From assembly GCA_900540005.1 (NCBI GenBank), contig UQEM01000070.1, forward strand, positions 1 through 12,259: DNA of 12,259 bases. Direction: 5' to 3'. This document shows, in pieces, positions 6,924-12,259 of this stretch; the first letter of the stretch is position 1; the number at the start of each line of letters is the position of its first letter. The notes under the pieces were generated by a model that was given only the letters and a program-made list of their open reading frames with translations, did no database searches and was not told the origin of the DNA. The translations under genes and the position numbers were made by a program. This stretch comes from an uncultured Ruminococcus sp. (lineage in GTDB: Bacteria; Bacillota; Clostridia; Oscillospirales; Ruminococcaceae).

Positions 6924-8258
6924 TTAGCCGAGCTTTGCTTCGAGCTCTGCCTTTGCGCCTTCGTAACCGGGTTTGCCGAGAAGTGCGAACATATTGGACT
7001 TATAGCTCTCAACACCGGGCTGGTTGAACGGATTTACACCGAGAACATAACCTGAAATAGCACAAGCCTTCTCGAAGAAATAGATCATATAGCCAACGCT
7101 TTCCTCTGTTGTGTCCTCAAGCTCAAGAATGATGTTGGGAACTCCGCCCTCTGTATGAGCAAGAACAGTACCCTCAAAAGCCTTGCGGTTAACAACGGAC
7201 ATATTCTGATTTGTGAGGAAGTTGAGTCCGTCGAGGTTCTCTGCATCAGGCTCAAGGAAGAGATCCTTCTTGGGGTTCTTGATGTCAACGACTGTCTCAA
7301 AGAGGAGACGTGAGCCGTCCTGAATGAACTGACCCATTGAGTGGAGGTCTGTGGAGAATACAGCGGCTGACGGGAAAATGCCCTTATTGTCCTTGCCTTC
7401 GCTTTCGCCAAAGAGCTGCTTGTACCACTCAGACATCATAACGAAGCTGGGATCGTAAGAAACGAGCATTTCAACAGACTTGCCCTTTCTGTAAAGGATA
7501 TTTCTGATAGCAGCGTACTTGTAGCAGTCATTGTTGTCAAAGTCCGCTGTGAAATCAGCCTGAGCCTTTGCTGCACCCTTCATGAGAGCGTCAATGTCGC
7601 AGCCTGCAACAGCGATAGGAAGAAGGCCTACTGCTGTAAGAACTGAGAAACGTCCGCCAACGTCATCCGGAATAACGAATGTCTCGTAACCCTCTGTATC
7701 AGAAAGGCTCTTGAGAGTTCCTCTTGCCTTGTCTGTTGTAGCAAAGATACGGTTTTTAGCCTCTTCCTTGCCGTACTTATCCTCAACCATCTTCTTGAAG
7801 ATACGGAAAGCAAGAGCCGGCTCAGTTGTTGTACCCGACTTTGAAATTACGTTTACAGAGAAATCCTTGCCCTCGCAGAGAGAAATGATCTCGTTAAGGT
7901 AAGTAGGATTGATGCTGTTTCCAACGTAGTAGATGTCAGGTGTATCTTTCTTCATGTTATTGTAAAGGGGCGACTTGAGAAGTTCGATAGCTGCTCTTGC
8001 ACCGAGGTATGAACCGCCGATACCGATAACAATGAGAATATCTGAATTTGCCTTGATCCTCTCAGCAGCAGCCTTGATCCTTGCAAATTCTTCCTTATCA
8101 TAATTGGTAGGGAGCTCAACCCAACCTAAGAAATCATTTCCGAGACCTGTCTTATTCTGGAGAGTTGCAGCAGCAGTCTCTACCTGAGCCTTTATTCCTG
8201 CAAGCTCGTCAGCATTAAGATAGTCCTTAAGGTATTTGGTGTTAAGTTTTAAAGACAT
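6924..8258 (-). CDS. pgi: Glucose-6-phosphate isomerase
   Basis: A 444-residue Pgi of the compact bacterial type, which interconverts glucose-6-phosphate and fructose-6-phosphate in the cytoplasm. The sugar-phosphate-binding segment [14 protein letters not shown] starts at residue 138 and [11 protein letters not shown] lies at 79-89. The signature [14 protein letters not shown] starts at 201 and [14 protein letters not shown] lies at 407-420. Likely catalytic residues are Glu285 (LFGESEGK), His306 (STDLHSMG) and Lys420. The ribosome binding site GGAGGT lies about 8 bases before the ATG. It has its own promoter and is followed by the small P-loop gene. Confidence 0.98.
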   Translation of the reverse strand: MSLKLNTKYLKDYLNADELAGIKAQVETAAATLQNKTGLGNDFLGWVELPTNYDKEEFARIKAAAERIKANSDILIVIGIGGSYLGARAAIELLKSPLYNNMKKDTPDIYYVGNSINPTYLNEIISLCEGKDFSVNVISKSGTTTEPALAFRIFKKMVEDKYGKEEAKNRIFATTDKARGTLKSLSDTEGYETFVIPDDVGGRFSVLTAVGLLPIAVAGCDIDALMKGAAKAQADFTADFDNNDCYKYAAIRNILYRKGKSVEMLVSYDPSFVMMSEWYKQLFGESEGKDNKGIFPSAAVFSTDLHSMGQFIQDGSRLLFETVVDIKNPKKDLFLEPDAENLDGLNFLTNQNMSVVNRKAFEGTVLAHTEGGVPNIILELEDTTEESVGYMIYFFEKACAISGYVLGVNPFNQPGVESYKSNMFALLGKPGYEGAKAELEAKLG

Positions 8259-8312
8259 TTTAAATTACCTCCAATATGTACATAAACCTTGCAAATATAA
8301 TTCACCAACTAT

Positions 8313-8341
8313 ATGATACAATATTTTTGCAAACATTTCAA
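8313..8341 (-). promoter_or_regulatory. Likely sigma-A promoter of pgi
   Basis: On the minus strand TTGAAA (8341-8336) and TATCAT (8318-8313) each match the consensus in five of six bases, with a 17-base spacer. The predicted transcript has a leader of about 47 bases before the pgi start codon. Confidence 0.7.
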
Positions 8342-8349
8342 GTAAATTT

Positions 8350-8376
8350 AATGTGCAATCCCAACATTTGTACATT
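8350..8376. repeat. Inverted repeat upstream of the pgi promoter
   Basis: AATGTGCAA (8350-8358) and TTGTACATT (8368-8376) are complementary apart from one position that can form G-U in RNA on the plus-strand reading. It sits between the stop of the S11-like gene and the pgi -35 box. It lacks a T-run on the minus strand, so it may be an operator or a weak 3' hairpin. Confidence 0.35.
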
Positions 8377-8392
8377 CAATATATTTTCCACA

Positions 8393-9535
8393 TCATTTTT
8401 CAAGCACATTTAACAACAATTTACTAAAAACATATCTTATCGAAAGCCTTTTAACTTCGCTCTTTGCAACTATATCCGTCTCGCTGACAAGCGTATCTCC
8501 GCTGTAAAACGCAGCCGTTCCAAGCCGCTGTCCCTTTTTAATAGGTGCAGCAACATATTGCGGTATAACAGAAGTTGTTCTCAGTGACTTGACTCCGCGC
8601 GGAACGACAATACTCTCCATTTCAGCAAAGCCTATCTCAACCGCAGATTCCGTCCCGTCCCTGACTGCTATAGGCTTGAGAACCTCCTCGGGAAAATCCG
8701 CCGCAGTCACTTTATAATCGGAGAATCCCCTTTTTACAAGAGATTTTGCCGCAGAGAAAGCTGTTTCCTCATCGGCAGCTCCAAGAATTACCGCTATGTA
8801 AGTTGTTCCGTTTTCAGAAAGTCCGCCCTCTGCGATACAATAACCGGCTTCATCGGAGTGACAGGCTTTAAAACCGCAATGCCTGTCATAAGTCCGCGAA
8901 AGAGTATTCTCGCTGACAAGTTCAACCGTTCCCTCTTTAACAAAGTCCCTCCAAGTCTGAAAATACGGCGTGAGGAATTCATATCTGCTAAGGCGTGCAC
9001 AAATCACCGCCATATCAGCGGCGGTAGTGTATTCTCTTTCGTCATAATATCCGTTCGGAGCATAAAATGCAGTGTTGCGCAGTCCAAGCTCAAATGCCCG
9101 TGTGTTCATCCGCTTAACAAAATCATCAAGGCTTTGCTCGGAAGCCTCCGCAAGTGTCGTTACAGCGTCATTTGCGTTGCCGATTATTGCACTTTTCAAA
9201 AGCTCCTCCACTGTCATTTTGTCACCCGGTTCAAGCCACACTACCGAGCCTTTCGTTCCGTAAACGCTCTGCGGTGCAGTGATCTCCGTGCTGAGCGAGT
9301 ACTTCCCTGTTTCAATATCTTCGGCAAAAAGCAGAATGCTCATCAGTTTGCTGAGATATCCTGCATTTAGCTGTTTATCGGGATTTTCAGCCTCCAAGAC
9401 CGTGCAGGTCTTCGCCTCCATAAGAACATAAGCCGCAGCAGCTATCGGCTCGGCCGCAGGCTTTGCTCCCACAAAAAGGCAGCCTGCCACAGCAGCACAA
9501 AACACAAAAATCAGACAAAACGCAAACTTTTTCAC
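8393..9535 (-). CDS. Exported S11-family (PBP5-like) protein with degenerate active site, probable pseudoenzyme
   Basis: A 380-residue protein with the fold of D-alanyl-D-alanine carboxypeptidases, which trim the last D-Ala of peptidoglycan stem peptides. The start chosen is the GTG at 9535, with GAGGTG 6 bases upstream; an in-frame TTG at 9553 is less likely. A signal sequence covers about residues 1-18 and ends in VAGC (C19), which could be a lipobox. The S11 domain is easy to align (LSKLMS, NANDAV, HSDEAGYC), but all three catalytic motifs are altered: the nucleophile of SxxK is Tyr60 (Lys63 kept), SxN reads Asn120-Ala-Asn122, and KTG reads Lys213-Ala-Cys215. A PBP5_C-type beta domain (about 285-365) and an amphipathic C-terminal tail follow. 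The frame is intact and domains are complete, so this is not simple decay. It may bind stem peptides or regulate the active enzyme; this is inference. A terminator separates it from the upstream VanY-like gene. Confidence 0.9.
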   Translation of the reverse strand: MKKFAFCLIFVFCAAVAGCLFVGAKPAAEPIAAAAYVLMEAKTCTVLEAENPDKQLNAGYLSKLMSILLFAEDIETGKYSLSTEITAPQSVYGTKGSVVWLEPGDKMTVEELLKSAIIGNANDAVTTLAEASEQSLDDFVKRMNTRAFELGLRNTAFYAPNGYYDEREYTTAADMAVICARLSRYEFLTPYFQTWRDFVKEGTVELVSENTLSRTYDRHCGFKACHSDEAGYCIAEGGLSENGTTYIAVILGAADEETAFSAAKSLVKRGFSDYKVTAADFPEEVLKPIAVRDGTESAVEIGFAEMESIVVPRGVKSLRTTSVIPQYVAAPIKKGQRLGTAAFYSGDTLVSETDIVAKSEVKRLSIRYVFSKLLLNVLEK

Positions 9536-9584
9536 GCAAATCACCTCGCACAATTATATGCGAAAGTACAACATTTTATGATGT

Positions 9585-9616
9585 AAAAAGGACAGTCGTC
9601 TGACTGTACCTTTTGG
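9585..9616 (-). terminator. Intrinsic terminator after the VanY-like gene
   Basis: On the minus strand AAAAGG-T-ACAGTC pairs with GACTGT-CCTTTT (one bulged T) around the loop AGAC, followed by a T-run. The near-symmetry with A- and T-runs on both sides could allow action in either direction. Confidence 0.88.
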
Positions 9617-9621
9617 CAATA

Positions 9622-10596
9622 TTATTTTTTTACAGTAACTATAAACGCTCCGCTGTTGTCTCCTGAAACTGTGTAATTTCCGCTTATCGGAACGCGTACA
9701 GAAATCGAATCACCCTGTACGGGACAAGAATAAATATCATATTTATTGCCGTCAGACTCGAAGGTCAGCGGAGAGTCGATCGTGAATTCCTTTAAGGACG
9801 CAACATATTCTTCAAGCGAATAATTCTTGCTCTTCATAAGTTCAGAGTGGACTTTTCCAACATATCTGAGATGCCACGGACAGAAATCGTGACCCGTTTT
9901 GTCCGTCTTTCCCTTGGGATATCTCACAATAAAGCCGTAATTCCAACAGTTCTCATCTATCCACCCCTGCGTGTCTGCACCATCGTAGGAAATAACGCTG
10001 TCATAGCCGTTGAGTGCAAGATCCACCGTATATCCTGAACGAGAATCCGGAAAAGCTTCAGGGCAATAAGAGCCTTCACCTGTGTAAGTATCCGTAGTTC
10101 CGTAAGCAACAAAGTCAGAAAGTCCTGTAGCCGCATTATAATCAGCCATCATGCGGTTTAATGCTTCGGCAGCCTCCGAGTCGAGGTATATCGCCTCATC
10201 ACTTACAAGCGAATAAAAATCATTGCAGGAATCGCAAAGATTCACCATATTTTCCGTTGAAGCCTTTGCAGGAGATCCGTTCGTGTAAAGTGCAAGCATT
10301 CCGCTGTTCAGATCGTCAGCAGTAAGGCTCAGCTCGGAAAATCCAAGATTTTCAACTTCCACCACATCTGTAGTTCCCTGCGATGTGCTGTTTGAAAGCA
10401 CTACCGCATTTCCTGCCGAACTGCTTGTTCCAATAGTGTTCCTGAACGAACCTTTCACTATGATATTACGAGGAACTCTCCCCATAAAACTTCTTCTTAC
10501 TCCGTCTGTTCCAACAAGCACAACGACAATTACGAGCATAGTTGCTGCAACCCTGCTCCATCTGACGCCTACGTTTCCGCGTCTTTTATTTTTCAT
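9622..10596 (-). CDS. Membrane-anchored M15/VanY-like protein with altered zinc and catalytic residues
   Basis: A 324-residue protein with one membrane segment at about residues 15-30 after a basic N-terminus, so the bulk is outside the cell. A Ser/Thr-rich region precedes a VanY (peptidase M15B) domain at about 140-255, recognised by WIDENCWNYGFIVRYPKGK followed by PWHLRYVG. An extra beta-rich tail of about 55 residues ends the protein. VanY enzymes are zinc D,D-carboxypeptidases with SxHxxGxAxD and ExPWH-type motifs. Here the first zinc His is Ser185 (DSRSGYTVD; Asp192 kept), the catalytic Glu before PWH is Cys239 (His242 kept), and the Arg of the usual YRS motif appears to be Gly166 (AYGTT). 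Zinc peptidase activity is therefore doubtful. The ATG at 10596 has GGAGGAAGGA upstream; a GTG at 10626 would place that site inside the gene. It lies 70 bases after the active-looking S11 gene without a clear promoter, so the two are likely co-transcribed. Confidence 0.87.
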   Translation of the reverse strand: MKNKRRGNVGVRWSRVAATMLVIVVVLVGTDGVRRSFMGRVPRNIIVKGSFRNTIGTSSSAGNAVVLSNSTSQGTTDVVEVENLGFSELSLTADDLNSGMLALYTNGSPAKASTENMVNLCDSCNDFYSLVSDEAIYLDSEAAEALNRMMADYNAATGLSDFVAYGTTDTYTGEGSYCPEAFPDSRSGYTVDLALNGYDSVISYDGADTQGWIDENCWNYGFIVRYPKGKTDKTGHDFCPWHLRYVGKVHSELMKSKNYSLEEYVASLKEFTIDSPLTFESDGNKYDIYSCPVQGDSISVRVPISGNYTVSGDNSGAFIVTVKK

Positions 10597-10666
10597 TATG
10601 TTTCCTTCCTCCAATATGTTCTGCACTTAGAACTTATTCTCAATTTCTATTTTTATCTATATGGGC

Positions 10667-11728
10667 TCAATACACCTCCGGCGGAACATAGGGCTGTCCC
10701 CCAGCGCAAATAACACTGTACGCCGATAACGTATTGTATATCGTATTCCAGCGAGATGTTGAGCCGCAAAGTACCATAATATAAGTTTTTCCGCCAATTT
10801 CGGCAAAAGTTTCTATGCAGTTTCCTGCCTCATCGGTATAGCCTGTCTTGCCGCCAAGAACCGTTACTCCCGGCATTTCATCGCCATACATTCTGCTGAA
10901 AACTGTGCTCTCGAATTTCAGCGGTTCTTCGCGAAGTGCGGTAGGTTCACAGGTATATTCAGCGGCTGAAAGGATATCTCTGCATACATCGTTCCTGAGT
11001 GCATATTCCAGAATCAACGCCATATCCTCGGCTGTACTGTAGTGGTTCTCGTCATGAAGTCCCACTGTATTTGTAAAATGAGTGCACTTGAGTCCAAGTT
11101 CCTCTGCCTTATTGTTCATGAGTTTCACGAACGCTTCTTCCGAACCTGCAATATGCTCAGCAGCCGCAAGAGAAGCATCTCCGCCCGAAGTGAGTATCAT
11201 TCCGTACAAAACCTCGCGCATTGTGGGAGTTTCACCTGGTTCAAAACCCGAACGGGAAGCTTCAAGGTCTATCATGGAAGCAACCATTTCATGCGTTATC
11301 TCGACTCTTTCAGAAAGATCTGCCATATTCTCAACAGCTACAATAAGCGTCATGACCTTTGTGAGCGATGCAGGATACATCTTAACCGATGAATCCTTGT
11401 CCGCAACAATAATATTGTCATCTACATTTATAAGAACTGCATTTTTAACATCATATTCCTCACCAAACGGAACTGTATCAGCCGTTTTTTCGGGATACGA
11501 TATCACCGGCACAGTTGTTTCCTCAGTTGGTTTCTCTGTACTTGCCTCAGTTACTGATGTTGTATCAGTAACAGTACCGACCTGTGCAAGAGCTGAGCGA
11601 CTCTTTTTATTTGTGTCAGATGCCGAAAAAGCCCTTGTAACGCCGAAAATTATGAGAACTATAAGGAAGATCGCTGCAACCGCCATTAAATACTGCTTCT
11701 TAGCAATTCCTGTCCTTCTTTTGTTCAT
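10667..11728 (-). CDS. D-alanyl-D-alanine carboxypeptidase, peptidase S11 (DacF/PBP5-like), membrane-anchored
   Basis: A 353-residue S11 enzyme that should remove the terminal D-Ala from peptidoglycan stem peptides outside the cell. One membrane segment lies at about residues 13-30 after a basic start, followed by a Thr/Ser/Glu-rich linker (about 50-75). The active site is mostly intact: SLTK at 121-124 gives nucleophile Ser121 and Lys124, and KTG is at 294-296 within GGKTGYTDEAGNC. The SxN motif reads Ser181-Gly-Gly183, with the usual Asn replaced. The protein ends about 57 residues after KTG and has no PBP5_C domain, unlike its paralog at 8393-9535. The ribosome binding site is GAGGTG close to the ATG. 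A perfect consensus promoter lies upstream, and the gene leads a short unit with the VanY-like gene. Confidence 0.95.
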   Translation of the reverse strand: MNKRRTGIAKKQYLMAVAAIFLIVLIIFGVTRAFSASDTNKKSRSALAQVGTVTDTTSVTEASTEKPTEETTVPVISYPEKTADTVPFGEEYDVKNAVLINVDDNIIVADKDSSVKMYPASLTKVMTLIVAVENMADLSERVEITHEMVASMIDLEASRSGFEPGETPTMREVLYGMILTSGGDASLAAAEHIAGSEEAFVKLMNNKAEELGLKCTHFTNTVGLHDENHYSTAEDMALILEYALRNDVCRDILSAAEYTCEPTALREEPLKFESTVFSRMYGDEMPGVTVLGGKTGYTDEAGNCIETFAEIGGKTYIMVLCGSTSRWNTIYNTLSAYSVICAGGQPYVPPEVY

Positions 11729-11759
11729 TCTACACCTCTATTTTTTGCCTATAAAATAT

Positions 11760-11788
11760 ATTATAATACATTATAACAACAATGTCAA
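11760..11788 (-). promoter_or_regulatory. Consensus housekeeping promoter of the S11 carboxypeptidase gene
   Basis: On the minus strand TTGACA (11788-11783) and TATAAT (11765-11760) match the sigma-A consensus fully with a 17-base spacer. A second TATAAT lies inside the spacer. The leader to the ATG would be about 25 bases. Confidence 0.9.
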
Positions 11789-12162
11789 CAGGATCCACAA
11801 AAGTTTCACGGAATTCAATTTTGTTGATTAGAAATATTAATTTGTATAAAACGGCACCTTCATCATTCCGTTCAGTAGTTTTTTGTTTAATTACAAAATG
11901 TCAAGGACAGCATTTTCTACAATAAACCCTTGTTTGGTAACATGATATTTTAAAAATTGATTTCCGTGCAAAAGTTTTCAACTCGCACTTGTTATATTCA
12001 CATCAATATATACTATGGATATAGTAGCGTTTCATATCTTTTTGCTATGTTTACACGATAAGTATAAATATTCATTAGTAACAATCAGTTAAGAAAACAC
12101 CCCCAAAATGATATAATTTAATAATAGTCTTACACGTCTAATACTAAACACCAATTAAACTA
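11789..12162. other. AT-rich intergenic stretch with no recognisable gene
   Basis: About 370 very AT-rich bases with frequent stops and no open frame preceded by a ribosome binding site. It contains a small hairpin (TTTTGT / ACAAAA, 11881-11898), an inverted repeat at 12011-12026, and a weak plus-strand promoter-like pair (TTGTTG at 11821, TATAAA at 11845, spacer 18) with no gene after it. The base composition differs visibly from the coding block to its left. Confidence 0.6.
12011..12026. repeat. Short inverted repeat in the AT-rich gap
   Basis: TACTAT and ATAGTA arms with a GGAT centre. In AT-rich DNA such a repeat is readily expected by chance; no function can be assigned. Confidence 0.25.
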
Positions 12163-12191
12163 TAGACAAAGTTGACAAAATATGGTATAAT
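12163..12191 (+). promoter_or_regulatory. Promoter for the plus-strand gene at the window end
   Basis: TAGACA (12163-12168) and TATAAT (12186-12191) have a 17-base spacer, and TGG directly before the -10 box gives an extended -10. The predicted start of transcription is within about ten bases of the first codons, so the leader is very short. A better -35 match, TTGACA at 12172, is only 8 bases from the -10 and cannot pair with it. Confidence 0.65.
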
Positions 12192-12207
12192 AAAATTGGT
12201 GATGAAA

Positions 12208-12259
12208 ATGCCTAAAACATATAAAATCAGCGCAGAAAATGCGATTGAAATAGAAGAAA
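12208..12259 (+). CDS. Start of a plus-strand gene, possibly an insertion-sequence transposase (partial)
   Basis: Seventeen codons are visible, beginning MPKTYKISAENAIEIEE, and the frame is open to the window end. GGTGA lies 5 bases before this ATG; an in-frame ATG two codons earlier (12202) is the alternative start. The short basic start followed by an acidic helix, the AT-rich flank and the promoter tightly upstream resemble the first residues of IS630-type transposases in related bacteria. This is from memory of the family and rests on very few residues. It is the only gene here that runs rightward. Confidence 0.45.
   Translation, partial: MPKTYKISAENAIEIEE

Noticed and set aside
8393..9535. 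Calling the degenerate S11 gene a pseudogene
   Set aside because: There is no frameshift or early stop, the length and all domains are complete, and a good ribosome binding site is kept, so a non-catalytic protein is more likely than a dead gene.
9536..9553. TTG start for the degenerate S11 protein
   Set aside because: GAGGTG is spaced for the GTG at 9535, which gives a normal MKK signal-peptide start.
9553..9558. TATAAT box before the degenerate S11 gene as a promoter
   Set aside because: No -35 box is found 16-18 bases upstream, and transcription from it would begin inside the ribosome binding site. How this gene is transcribed after the terminator remains unclear.
10597..10626. GTG start for the VanY-like gene ten codons upstream
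   Set aside because: The ribosome binding site GGAGGAAGGA would then be inside the gene; the ATG at 10596 is correctly placed for it.
11082..11831. Plus-strand open frame of 249 codons
   Set aside because: It is antisense to the S11 carboxypeptidase gene, has no ribosome binding site and its low-complexity Ser/Ile/Val-rich translation resembles no family; it is a shadow of the coding frame.
12172..12191. TTGACA paired with TATAAT near the window end
   Set aside because: The spacer is only 8 bases; TAGACA at 12163 gives the proper 17-base spacing with the same -10 box.

Overview
The window looks like chromosomal DNA of a low-to-mid G+C Gram-positive anaerobe, probably a Ruminococcus-like member of the Oscillospiraceae. 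This is inferred from the Firmicutes-type der-plsY-gpsA block, a zinc-ribbon L32, strong AGGAGG-type ribosome binding sites, several exported D-Ala-D-Ala carboxypeptidase-like proteins and a radical-SAM/DUF512 gene. Twelve of the thirteen genes lie on the minus strand, so transcription runs from high to low coordinates.

Reading in the direction of transcription, the first block (11728 to 8393) is cell-envelope. An S11 carboxypeptidase is driven by a perfect consensus promoter, followed by a membrane-anchored M15/VanY-like protein and a strong terminator. After the terminator comes a second S11-family protein with a PBP5-type C-terminal domain. The VanY-like protein and this second S11 protein have both lost key catalytic residues while keeping intact reading frames and their overall folds. 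This is the most unusual part of the window.

The second block (8258 to 6469) has its own promoter and carries pgi (glucose-6-phosphate isomerase) and a 135-residue P-loop protein of unknown function. The third block (6380 to 5688) is a two-gene unit, yceD/DUF177 and rpmF (L32). It has a perfect consensus promoter embedded in a nested inverted repeat and ends at a clear intrinsic terminator. A radical-SAM/PDZ DUF512 gene follows only 19 bases past that terminator. Then come der (ribosome-assembly GTPase), plsY and gpsA (making acyl-glycerol-phosphate for phospholipids), and an asparagine-synthetase-like gene that is cut by the window start. That last gene keeps the ATP-dependent synthetase domain but begins without the N-terminal cysteine and most of the glutaminase domain.

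Beyond 11729 there is an AT-rich stretch of about 470 bases without a recognisable gene, except for regulatory sequence. On the plus strand at the very end, a promoter and the first codons of another gene appear, possibly a transposase of an insertion sequence. No tRNA, rRNA or CRISPR array was seen.
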